Assembly: GCA_910586825.1 (NCBI GenBank)
Contig: CAJUJF010000001.1
Location: 62,001-126,000, forward strand
Source: an uncultured Christensenellaceae bacterium
Lineage (GTDB): Bacteria; Bacillota; Clostridia; Christensenellales; Borkfalkiaceae
Length of the DNA stretch: 64,000 bases
Direction: 5' to 3'
Shown: piece after piece, positions 42,633 to 51,233 of the stretch
Layout: every line of letters begins with the position of its first letter
Position numbering within the stretch: position 1 is the stretch's first letter
Translations under genes and position numbers: made by a program
Notes under the pieces: generated by a model
The model's database searches: none
The model's input: only the letters and a program-made list of their open reading frames with translations
Told to the model about the DNA's origin: nothing

Positions 42633-42661
42633 TTTACAAATCCGAAACGCCGTTATATAAT
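42633..42661 (+). promoter_or_regulatory. Sigma-A promoter of the spo0A-family gene
   Basis: TTTACA (42,633-42,638) and TATAAT (42,656-42,661) are 17 bases apart, 31 bases before the ATG. Confidence 0.82.
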
Positions 42662-42692
42662 GCAATTACTTTTTTTGTTCGAGGTATCGGTT

Positions 42693-43445
42693 ATGAAACG
42701 AATTTTGATTATGGAAGGCAACGCGGCGTTTGCGGGCGAGCTTTCCGATTGTTTTTCCGCCCACGGTTACGAGGTGTGCGGCGTGACGGACGACGGGGCG
42801 GAAGGGCTGAAACTTTTGGAGCAGTTCTCGCCGAACGTCGCCGTCATGAGCCTGTCGTTGAAGAATGCGGACGGGTTTACGGTAATGGAAACGGCGCGGC
42901 GCGAAGGCCGAAAGACGGACTTTATCGTGATGGGGAATTTTGCCGACGATAAGATCATCAACCGCGCGATCGCGCTGGGGGCGCGTTACTATCTCATGAA
43001 GCCCGTGTCGGCGGAGATCGTGGGCGAGCGGGTCGCGGAAGTGATGAGTCCCGACGTTGCGCCCGTGCGCGAAAAGTTCGAGCGCAGGAGAGCGGGTTCG
43101 CTTGACGAGCGGATCAGCAACATCTTTATCTCGATCGGAATTCCGCCGCATATCAAAGGGTATACATATCTGCGCGAGGGGATCAAGATGGCGGTAAACG
43201 ACCCGCAGGTGATCAATAACGTCACGAAGGGGTTATATCCCGTGATCGGAGAAAAATACGCTTCGTCGGCGAGCAAGGTCGAGCGCGCGATCCGACACGC
43301 GATCGAAGTCGCCTGGAACCGCGGCAGAATCGACGCGGTGAACGCCATTTTCGGCGCGCGGGTATATATCGGCAGCGAAAAACCGACCAACAGCGAATTT
43401 ATCGCGTTGGTTGCCGATAAGCTCATTTTGGAGAGCATGGTATAA
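42693..43445 (+). CDS. spo0A: Spo0A-family regulator with degenerate receiver domain
   Basis: The protein has 250 residues from ATG 42,693, preceded by GAGGTATCGG. The C-terminal domain (about residues 140-250) is plainly Spo0A: GIPPHIKGYTYLREGIKMAV, KVERAIRHAIEVAWNRG and KPTNSEFIALVADKL. The receiver domain keeps its overall shape and the late Lys (YYLMKPVS). However, the phosphorylated Asp is Ser53 (VAVMSLSL where Bacillus subtilis has VLVLDIIM), the acidic pair is Glu-Gly (IMEGN for ADDN), and the switch Thr is Gly (VMGNF for MLTAF). It therefore should not be activated by the usual phosphorelay. It could be constitutive, controlled by another ligand, or a dimer partner of a normal Spo0A elsewhere in the genome. 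Confidence 0.92.
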   Translation: MKRILIMEGNAAFAGELSDCFSAHGYEVCGVTDDGAEGLKLLEQFSPNVAVMSLSLKNADGFTVMETARREGRKTDFIVMGNFADDKIINRAIALGARYYLMKPVSAEIVGERVAEVMSPDVAPVREKFERRRAGSLDERISNIFISIGIPPHIKGYTYLREGIKMAVNDPQVINNVTKGLYPVIGEKYASSASKVERAIRHAIEVAWNRGRIDAVNAIFGARVYIGSEKPTNSEFIALVADKLILESMV

Positions 43446-43464
43446 GAATTCGAGCGGTCGTTTG

Positions 43465-43496
43465 AAAAAAGCGCGTCTGTCGGGACGCGCTTTTTC
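43465..43496 (+). terminator. Rho-independent terminator after spo0A
   Basis: AAAAAGCGCGTC (43,466-43,477), loop TGTCGG and GACGCGCTTTTT form a 12-bp stem with a T-run. Confidence 0.9.
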
Positions 43497-43559
43497 GCGT
43501 TCTTTCGCGATCCTTTTTACGCGGAATGAAAAAGTTGTGAAAAATTCGCTTTAATATCG

Positions 43560-43588
43560 TTGAAAAAAGCGCGTGGAAATGATATAAT
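43560..43588 (+). promoter_or_regulatory. Sigma-A promoter of ftsK
   Basis: TTGAAA (43,560-43,565) and TATAAT (43,583-43,588) are 17 bases apart, 54 bases before the GTG start. Confidence 0.8.
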
Positions 43589-43642
43589 GTAATTTGAAAT
43601 AATGTGTATTACTATCCTTTTTAAGGATTCGGAGGACGAATC

Positions 43643-46600
43643 GTGAACAGCTTAGGGCGCGGTGACGACAAAAAAGAAAAAAATAAGGCTTCCGTAATGA
43701 CGCGGGAAACGGTCGGAATGACGATTTTGTTGTTCGGCGCGATCCTGTTTTTGATCGCGGTTACGGGACCGTACATATTCGGAGACCCCGGAACGGCGAT
43801 CACGGCGTTCTTTCTGGGGCTTTTCGGGCTGTTTTTCTATCCGCTCGATCTGTTGTTCGTATACTTCGGATTCGTTCTCGTATCCGGCAAGAAACCGATC
43901 CCGGGGAAATGGCTGGCGCGGTTTGTTCTCGTCGCGCTGTCCGTGTTCCTCATTGTGCATCTGTCCACGGCCGAACGGTTTGCGTCGGAAGGGTACGGCG
44001 GGTACCTGAGCGGTTGCTGGTCCGCGGCGGGGACGCATGCGGGCGAAGGAACGGGCGGCGGCGTTCTGATGGGGTTGATCGTTTATCCCGTGCGCAAGCT
44101 GTTTCATGCCGCCGGCGCGTACGTCGTGTTTTCTCTGGTGCTGATTGCGGCGGTATTCTTCCTTTTAATGGGTACGCCGCTGAAAGGGCTGATCTTCCGC
44201 GCCCGCGCGCCCCGCGCGCAAAAGACGGAAGAAACGCGCCCGCCCGTCACGTTCGAAGATCTCAGCGCGCCCGCCTATCACGAAGCGGTGCCGGAGCCGT
44301 TGCCCGAAGAGCGGTACGTTCCGCAACGCGCACCCTCCGCCCGTCGCAGCGTTCAGGAAGAGAGCCGCGAAATTTTGTTTTCCTCCGATCCCGCAAGCAG
44401 TTATCGGAACAATCTGATTTTCAGCAGCGATTCGCAGTTCAACAATTCTCCGCGCAGAAGCAGCGTCACGCGTACGGCTCCGACCGTCTCCGAAACGGTG
44501 AGCGCGACTTCCGCAACGGGATACGGCGCGGCGGAGTCTTCCGCGCCTGCAAGCTATGCGGAGCGCTATTCCACGCAGGCGGAGACCGCGCGCCCCGCGA
44601 TGCCGCGCAAAGTGGTTCCCGTGGAAAGGACTTTCCCCGCGCGGGAAGAAAATTATAACTATCCGCAAATGCCGACTTACCGCGCGCCCGACGCCGTGAA
44701 AGAGCCGGAGGACAAGCGTGATTTTTATGCGAAAGACGTGACGCGGGAACCCGCCGCCGAAGAAAATACGGTTGCTTCCGCATCCGATTCCCCTGCGGGC
44801 GAACCTATGGAATCGCTGCGTTTGCCGTATGCGGCGCAACTCACGGACACGCCCGCCGCGTCCGAATCGTCCGCGCCTGCCGCGCCGACGGAGAGCGATT
44901 CGGGACTGCGTTCTCCGCGGGAGATGTTCCGCAACGCGTTTTCCCGTTCCCCGCAGGAGGAAGAGCGTCCGCAACCCCGTTTCGGCTTCGGTTCCGCGGC
45001 GCAGGAGGAAAAAAGCGAGCCGGATCGCGGATTCGGGACTTCGGAAGTCGACGTGGGTAGCGACCGTGTCGAGCGCGCGTTCCGCGAACTCGACAGCGCG
45101 CGGGGATTCGGCGCGCCGAAACGGGAGGAACCCTCCGTCTGGCGCACGGACGACGCGCCGCGGGAGGTCGAACCGACGCGGGAAACGGAGGATCCCGTTT
45201 CCGTCCGCCGCGGATTTACCGAGCCCGAAGAGCCTGCGGAAGATTCCTTGCGCGGGCGTTCGGCGGCCGATTTGTTCGACGATGACGCGGACGCCGATTT
45301 CGACGACGCGGATTTCAGAAAGACGGACGAGCCGATCCCGCCGTCCCGTTCTTTCGAAGCGTTGCGCGAATCTCCCCGCCGCGGGAGTATGCAAAGCGCG
45401 CCGTCTCCGGTGCGCGAGATCTCGGACGAACCCGCGCCCGTTCCCGTCAAACACGTTTACAAAAAATACGTCTGTCCGAATCATAACCATTTCGAACAGT
45501 ACAACGACACCGTTGCGGTTTCCACCGAAGAAATCGAACATAACTCCAACGTGATCGTCGAAACGCTGTCGGCATTCCATATCGAAGCGGAGGTCGTGAA
45601 AGTGACTTGCGGTTCCGCAGTCACGCGGTACGACATCGACATCCCCGGCAACGTGGCGGTGCGCAACGTCATTAAACGCGATGCGGAAATCGCGTTGCGG
45701 CTCCACGCGCGCGACGGCGTAAATATCTATTCTAACTCCGAAGTGGGCGCGATTTCGATCGAAGTTCCCAACTCCGTTCGCGCGACCGTCGGGCTTCGCG
45801 CCGTCATGCAGTCGGACGAATACGTGAACGGGAAGCCCAATTCTCTGATGTTTGCGATCGGGAAGGATGTAGAGGGGCGCAACGTTTGCGGCAATATCGT
45901 AAAAATGAAGCACCTTCTCGTTGCCGGTTCCACCGGTTCGGGCAAGAGCGTCTGTTTGAACGCGATGCTGATCAGTCTGATCTGCAAATACTCGCCCGAG
46001 GATCTGCGGTTGATTCTGATCGACCCGAAAAAAGTGGAGTTTGCGATTTTCGACGGGCTTCCGCATCTCATGATCAACGAGATCATCGCCGACGCGCAAA
46101 AAGCGGTTACCGCGCTCAACTGGGCGATCAAGGAAATGGAACGCCGTTACAGCCTGTTCGAACAGAAGACGCGCAGCGGCGCGAACGTGCATAATCTGGA
46201 CGAGTACAACGCTCACCTCACGGAAGACGAAGAGAAACTTCCCAAAATCGTCATCGTGGTGGACGAGCTAGCTGATCTTATGTCGGTCGCCAAAAAGGAC
46301 ATCGAAGACCGGATTCAGCGGCTTGCGCAGAAGGCGCGCGCCGCGGGAATGCATCTCGTCATCGCGACGCAACGCCCGTCCGTTGACGTCATCACGGGCG
46401 TCATCAAAGGCAACCTTCCCACGCGGCTCGCATTCCGCGTCATTCAAGAAGTGGACAGTCGTACCATCCTCGACGAGTCGGGCGCGGAAAAACTGCTCGG
46501 CAACGGCGATATGCTCTACCGTTCGGAGGGCATGTTCAACTGTCTGCGCGTGCAGGGCGCGTTTATCAGTTCGCGCGAAGTGCAGGCCGTGATCGAGGAC

Positions 46601-46933
46601 ATCAAAGCGCACAACGAGGCATATTTCGACGAATCGGTTGCAGACTATATCAACAAGAACGATTCGCCCGCCGGCGGTTCCGACGAGGACGGCGAGGACG
46701 ACGGCAAGGTAAATCCCCAATATATCAAGGCGTTGGCGATCGTCGTCAAGCTCGGCTCCGCTTCCATTTCGCTGATCCAGCGCAAGTGTTCGATCGGCTA
46801 TAACCATGCGGGCAAGATCATCGAATGGATGGAGATGATGCATTACATTTCGCCGTTCGAGGGGAAAGCCAAACCGCGTACGGTTTTGCTTTCGAAAGAA
46901 GAATTTGAAAGTAAATTCGGGAAGTTGGATTGA
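43643..46933 (+). CDS. ftsK: FtsK/SpoIIIE DNA translocase with very long linker
   Basis: The protein has 1,096 residues from GTG 43,643, with CGGAGGA upstream. Four membrane helices lie in about the first 180 residues. Residues about 185-610 are a low-complexity linker rich in Pro, Arg, Ser, Glu and Ala. The motor follows, with Walker A GSTGSGKS at 762-769, Walker B IVIVVDELADLM and the FtsK motif ATQRPSVDVITGVIKGNLPTR. The last 65 residues form the gamma winged-helix domain that reads KOPS/SRS sites. SpoIIIE of Bacillus subtilis is near 790 residues, so the extra length is all linker. It moves chromosome DNA at the division or sporulation septum. Confidence 0.95.
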   Translation: MNSLGRGDDKKEKNKASVMTRETVGMTILLFGAILFLIAVTGPYIFGDPGTAITAFFLGLFGLFFYPLDLLFVYFGFVLVSGKKPIPGKWLARFVLVALSVFLIVHLSTAERFASEGYGGYLSGCWSAAGTHAGEGTGGGVLMGLIVYPVRKLFHAAGAYVVFSLVLIAAVFFLLMGTPLKGLIFRARAPRAQKTEETRPPVTFEDLSAPAYHEAVPEPLPEERYVPQRAPSARRSVQEESREILFSSDPASSYRNNLIFSSDSQFNNSPRRSSVTRTAPTVSETVSATSATGYGAAESSAPASYAERYSTQAETARPAMPRKVVPVERTFPAREENYNYPQMPTYRAPDAVKEPEDKRDFYAKDVTREPAAEENTVASASDSPAGEPMESLRLPYAAQLTDTPAASESSAPAAPTESDSGLRSPREMFRNAFSRSPQEEERPQPRFGFGSAAQEEKSEPDRGFGTSEVDVGSDRVERAFRELDSARGFGAPKREEPSVWRTDDAPREVEPTRETEDPVSVRRGFTEPEEPAEDSLRGRSAADLFDDDADADFDDADFRKTDEPIPPSRSFEALRESPRRGSMQSAPSPVREISDEPAPVPVKHVYKKYVCPNHNHFEQYNDTVAVSTEEIEHNSNVIVETLSAFHIEAEVVKVTCGSAVTRYDIDIPGNVAVRNVIKRDAEIALRLHARDGVNIYSNSEVGAISIEVPNSVRATVGLRAVMQSDEYVNGKPNSLMFAIGKDVEGRNVCGNIVKMKHLLVAGSTGSGKSVCLNAMLISLICKYSPEDLRLILIDPKKVEFAIFDGLPHLMINEIIADAQKAVTALNWAIKEMERRYSLFEQKTRSGANVHNLDEYNAHLTEDEEKLPKIVIVVDELADLMSVAKKDIEDRIQRLAQKARAAGMHLVIATQRPSVDVITGVIKGNLPTRLAFRVIQEVDSRTILDESGAEKLLGNGDMLYRSEGMFNCLRVQGAFISSREVQAVIEDIKAHNEAYFDESVADYINKNDSPAGGSDEDGEDDGKVNPQYIKALAIVVKLGSASISLIQRKCSIGYNHAGKIIEWMEMMHYISPFEGKAKPRTVLLSKEEFESKFGKLD

Positions 46934-48249
46934 TGCTGAAAAAAGTATTCGGAATGATTTCGCTCGGTTGCGATAAAAACCGCGTCGACGGTGAGCGGCT
47001 TCTGGGCGAAGTCAAGCGCCGCGGCTGCGAGATCACGGACGACGTCGCGCAGGCGGAAGTGCTGATCGTGAATACCTGCGCGTTTTTAAACGCCGCGCGC
47101 GAAGAGTCGATCGAGGCCGTTCTGGAAGGAAACCGTTACCGCGGCGGGAAACTCGAAAAGATCGTCGTTACGGGCTGTCTGCCCGAAAAGTTTATCGGCG
47201 AACTCTTTCCCGCGCTCACGGAAGCGGACGTGTTTCTGGGGATCCGCGACGCGTCCGAACTCTTCCCCGCGCTCGAACGTTCGTATGCGGAAGGGCGGAT
47301 CAACGCCGTCGGCACGGGAACGGAGGGTTGCGCGGCGCGCGTTCTTACGACTTCGCCGCATGTAAAATATCTGAAAATTGCGGACGGGTGTTTCAATCAC
47401 TGCACGTACTGTCTGATCCCCAAGATCCGCGGAAAATACCGTTCCTATCCCATGGAGGAGCTTCTCGAAGAAGCGCGCTCGCTCGGCGAGACCGAAGAAC
47501 TCGTCCTCGTTGCGCAGGATACGACCCGCTACGGCGAGGATTTCGGCGAAAATAAATTTGCGGAACTCATCGAAAAAATTTCCGAACTTGACAATATCTG
47601 TCATATTCGTCTGCTATACTGTTATCCGGAAGCTATCGACGAACGGTTGATTTCGGAGATCAAAAACAATCCCAAAGTGATCAAGTATCTCGATATTCCC
47701 TTGCAGCACTCCGAAAACAGGATCTTAAAGCTGATGGGAAGAAGGGGCGGGAAAGAGGAATACCTCGCGCTCTTTGCGCGGTTGCGGCGGGAAATTCCGG
47801 AAATCGCGATCCGAACCACCTTTATTGCGGGATTCCCTACGGAGACGGAAGAGGAACACGCCGCGATGCTCGCGTTTTTGGACGCGGCGCAGTTCGAGAA
47901 CTGCGGATTCTTCGCCTATTCCCGCGAACCGGACACGCCTGCTTATAAATTGCCGGGACAGATTCCCGCCCGCGTAAAGCAGAAACGCGTAAAGGCGCTC
48001 TATCGCAAACAGGCGGAAATTTCCCGCGGGAATCTGAAAAAATATCAAGGCAAAACGCTTTCCGTCGTCTGCGACGGCGTGGATTTCGAACGGGGTTGTT
48101 TTACGGGAAGGGCATATTTTCAGGCGCCCGAAATCGACGGTTCGGTCTATTTTACCGCATCGCATGCGGAGACGGGAAAACGGTATCGGGTGATCGTCGA
48201 TCGCACGGATTCGTATGATCTGTACGGTACGGTTCAGGAGGAGGATTGA
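46933..48249 (+). CDS. rimO: Ribosomal protein S12 methylthiotransferase
   Basis: The protein has 438 residues. An N-terminal UPF0004 domain (SLGCDKNRVDGERLLG, VNTCAFLNAAREES) carries three Cys for the auxiliary cluster. The radical SAM core has GCFNHCTYCLIPKIRGKYRS with CxxxCxxC. A C-terminal TRAM domain follows. The form NTCAFLNAAREESI identifies RimO over MiaB. It adds a methylthio group to Asp88 of S12. Its ATG overlaps the ftsK stop (TGATG), and pgsA follows after 2 bases. Confidence 0.95.
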   Translation: MLKKVFGMISLGCDKNRVDGERLLGEVKRRGCEITDDVAQAEVLIVNTCAFLNAAREESIEAVLEGNRYRGGKLEKIVVTGCLPEKFIGELFPALTEADVFLGIRDASELFPALERSYAEGRINAVGTGTEGCAARVLTTSPHVKYLKIADGCFNHCTYCLIPKIRGKYRSYPMEELLEEARSLGETEELVLVAQDTTRYGEDFGENKFAELIEKISELDNICHIRLLYCYPEAIDERLISEIKNNPKVIKYLDIPLQHSENRILKLMGRRGGKEEYLALFARLRREIPEIAIRTTFIAGFPTETEEEHAAMLAFLDAAQFENCGFFAYSREPDTPAYKLPGQIPARVKQKRVKALYRKQAEISRGNLKKYQGKTLSVVCDGVDFERGCFTGRAYFQAPEIDGSVYFTASHAETGKRYRVIVDRTDSYDLYGTVQEED

Positions 48250-48251
48250 TT

Positions 48252-48887
48252 ATGAATTTACCTAACAAAATTACATTGACGCGGATCTTTATGATTCCCG
48301 TGTTCGTCGCGGTGTTCTACTGTGGTGTTCTCTCGCCGTGGTGTTATTTAGCGTCTGCGGTCGTGTTTTTGCTTGCCGCGCTGACCGACGCGCTGGACGG
48401 TCATATCGCGCGTTCGCGCAATCTCGTGACCAATCTCGGAAAATTTCTCGATCCGATCGCCGATAAAGTTCTGGTTTCCACGGCGCTTATCGTATTGCTT
48501 ACGGTACCCGTTGCCTTTACCGTATCGCCGTTTGCGGGTTGCGGAACGATCGTCGCGGGGATCTGCGTCGCGCTGATTCTTGCGCGGGAATTGATCGTAA
48601 GCGGATTCCGCATGATCGCGTCGGGCAGGAATTTGGTGCTCGCGGCGGATAAACTCGGAAAGATCAAAACGACGTTTCAGGATATTGCGATCGCGTTTTT
48701 GCTCGTTTCAATGACGTTTTTGATTTTAAGCGGCGGACAAACCGATCATAATATGTATGTTGCGGGGCTGATCATCGACTATATCGGGCTTGCCTGCTTC
48801 GTCGTATGCACGTTGCTTACGGTGATATCGGGCGCGAACTATATCATTCGGAACCGTCAGGTTTTGAAAGACGGGGAGCGCGCATGA
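48252..48887 (+). CDS. pgsA: CDP-diacylglycerol-glycerol-3-phosphate 3-phosphatidyltransferase
   Basis: The protein has 211 residues from ATG 48,252, placed by GGAGGA 8 bases upstream; TTG 48,246 is nearer and less likely. The signature DALDGHIARSRNLVTNLGKFLDPIADK (D-G-x2-A-R-x8-G-x3-D-x3-D) is intact between residues of the second and third helices. It makes phosphatidylglycerol phosphate, precursor of the lipid donor used by Lgt. Six membrane helices are visible. Its stop overlaps the cinA start by 4 bases. Confidence 0.94.
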   Translation: MNLPNKITLTRIFMIPVFVAVFYCGVLSPWCYLASAVVFLLAALTDALDGHIARSRNLVTNLGKFLDPIADKVLVSTALIVLLTVPVAFTVSPFAGCGTIVAGICVALILARELIVSGFRMIASGRNLVLAADKLGKIKTTFQDIAIAFLLVSMTFLILSGGQTDHNMYVAGLIIDYIGLACFVVCTLLTVISGANYIIRNRQVLKDGERA

Positions 48888-49963
48888 AGTTTGCCGGAAT
48901 CGTATTGAGAAACGTGCACAGTCCGATCTCTTCCGTCGAATACGGCAAGCCGTTCGACGCGTTGCTTTCGGGCGGTGTCGTGTTGGAGGAGATCTTGATG
49001 CTCTCTTACGACGCGCCGTCCGCGATTTCCGCGGCGTGCGCCCGTCTGAATACGGAGTACGAGGGCGTGTTTCTGATCTGCGATAAGGTGCTTTCCCAAA
49101 CGGCGAAAAAAATTGTGTCCGCACTGACGGGCAGACGGTTTTCGGACGAATATCATCTCGAAGGCGAGGGGTGTTTCTTTGCCGTGCTTCCCGACGGGGA
49201 GACGGGCGCGGATATCGTCCGTCGGCAGACGATCGCGCTTGTGGACGGGAGAAGGAAAAACTCTTATTCCCGCGTCGTGATCGGCGCGGTTTCGCCTCCT
49301 TCCGCGAAACTCAATGCCGCGCTCAAACGCGCGTTTGCGGCGGCGGGCGGCAAGCTCGATCTGAATATCAGCGAAAAATACGGTTGCGCGCGCATCGAGA
49401 TCGTGTATGACGCTTCGACGCCGAAGATGGTCGCGGACGAGGTCGTGCGGATCCTTGCAACCGAATTGGAAGGGTATCTCTATACCCTCGAAGACGTGTC
49501 TCTTGCCCGACGGCTGTGCGAAGCTTTGAAATTGCACCGCCTGCGGATTTCGACGGCGGAGTCGTTTACGGGCGGCGGGATCGGCAGGGCGATCGTTCGC
49601 GTGCCGGGCGCCAGCGAGGTGTTTTTCGAGGGGATCAACGCGTACGATAACCGATCCAAACAGGAACGGCTCGGCGTATCCGAGCTGACGATCATGCAAA
49701 AAGGCGCGGTTTCCGACGAAACCGCTTACGAGATGGCGGCGGGGCTCATTTCTGGCGGGAATTGCGACGTCGCGATCGCGACGACGGGGATCGCCGGTCC
49801 GAAAGCGGACGGAACCGACAAGCCCGTGGGGCTGTGTTACATTGCCGTCGGCACGAAAGAGAGGGTGCGGGTATTCCGTTTCCGCCTTTCGGGCGACCGC
49901 GAAACGATCACCGAAACTGCGGTGAATCTTGCGCTGTTCCATGCGCTGCAAGAGATAAAATAA
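48884..49963 (+). CDS. cinA: CinA-family protein with intact amidase domain and degenerate N-terminal domain
   Basis: The protein has 359 residues from ATG 48,884; an extension to 48,806 overlaps pgsA. The C-terminal domain (about 205-359) is a normal CinA nicotinamide-nucleotide amidase, with RISTAESFTGGGIGRAI, GAVSDETAYEMAAG and ATTGIAGPKADGTDKPVGL. The N-terminal part has the size of the MoCF-like COG1058 domain but lacks its early GTELL and the GGLGPT-DD motifs, so it may have lost its catalytic role. It is followed, after 68 bases, by recA, as in many Firmicutes. Confidence 0.86.
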   Translation: MKFAGIVLRNVHSPISSVEYGKPFDALLSGGVVLEEILMLSYDAPSAISAACARLNTEYEGVFLICDKVLSQTAKKIVSALTGRRFSDEYHLEGEGCFFAVLPDGETGADIVRRQTIALVDGRRKNSYSRVVIGAVSPPSAKLNAALKRAFAAAGGKLDLNISEKYGCARIEIVYDASTPKMVADEVVRILATELEGYLYTLEDVSLARRLCEALKLHRLRISTAESFTGGGIGRAIVRVPGASEVFFEGINAYDNRSKQERLGVSELTIMQKGAVSDETAYEMAAGLISGGNCDVAIATTGIAGPKADGTDKPVGLCYIAVGTKERVRVFRFRLSGDRETITETAVNLALFHALQEIK

Positions 49964-50031
49964 ATTCGGCGGGTCCGCCGTATCCGGCGGAATCCGAATT
50001 GAACGGGTAAAAAATTAAGGAGCAATACATA

Positions 50032-51054
<1,023 letters not shown>

Positions 51055-51233
51055 GATCAAGCGGTTTTCTTGTGCGCCTGCGGGCGCATGAAAATCGACG
51101 GACGCCTGACGTTTTGAGCGCGTCGTAACAAAATCGGTTTCTAAGGAATCGCGCGAAAAGGCGGGGTTCGGGAAATCGGTTGCACGGTTGCAAAAGAGCG
51201 GACCTTTACCGTTCCGATCGGGAGGAAACACAT
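51055..51233 (+). other. Gap between recA and nadE with one short hairpin
   Basis: TGCGCC-TGCG-GGCGCA (51,074-51,089) could form a stem but lacks a T-run, so termination is doubtful. No -10/-35 pair stands out. GGGAGGAAA marks the nadE ribosome site. Confidence 0.45.

Noticed and set aside
42618..42692. N-terminal extension of the Spo0A-family protein
   Set aside because: It would cover the promoter -35 and -10 boxes; ATG 42,693 gives the normal Spo0A start.
44165..46216. Long open frame on the minus strand opposite ftsK
   Set aside because: It follows from the G+C-rich codon pattern of ftsK. Its product is Arg/His/Phe-rich with no motifs, and it has no ribosome site.
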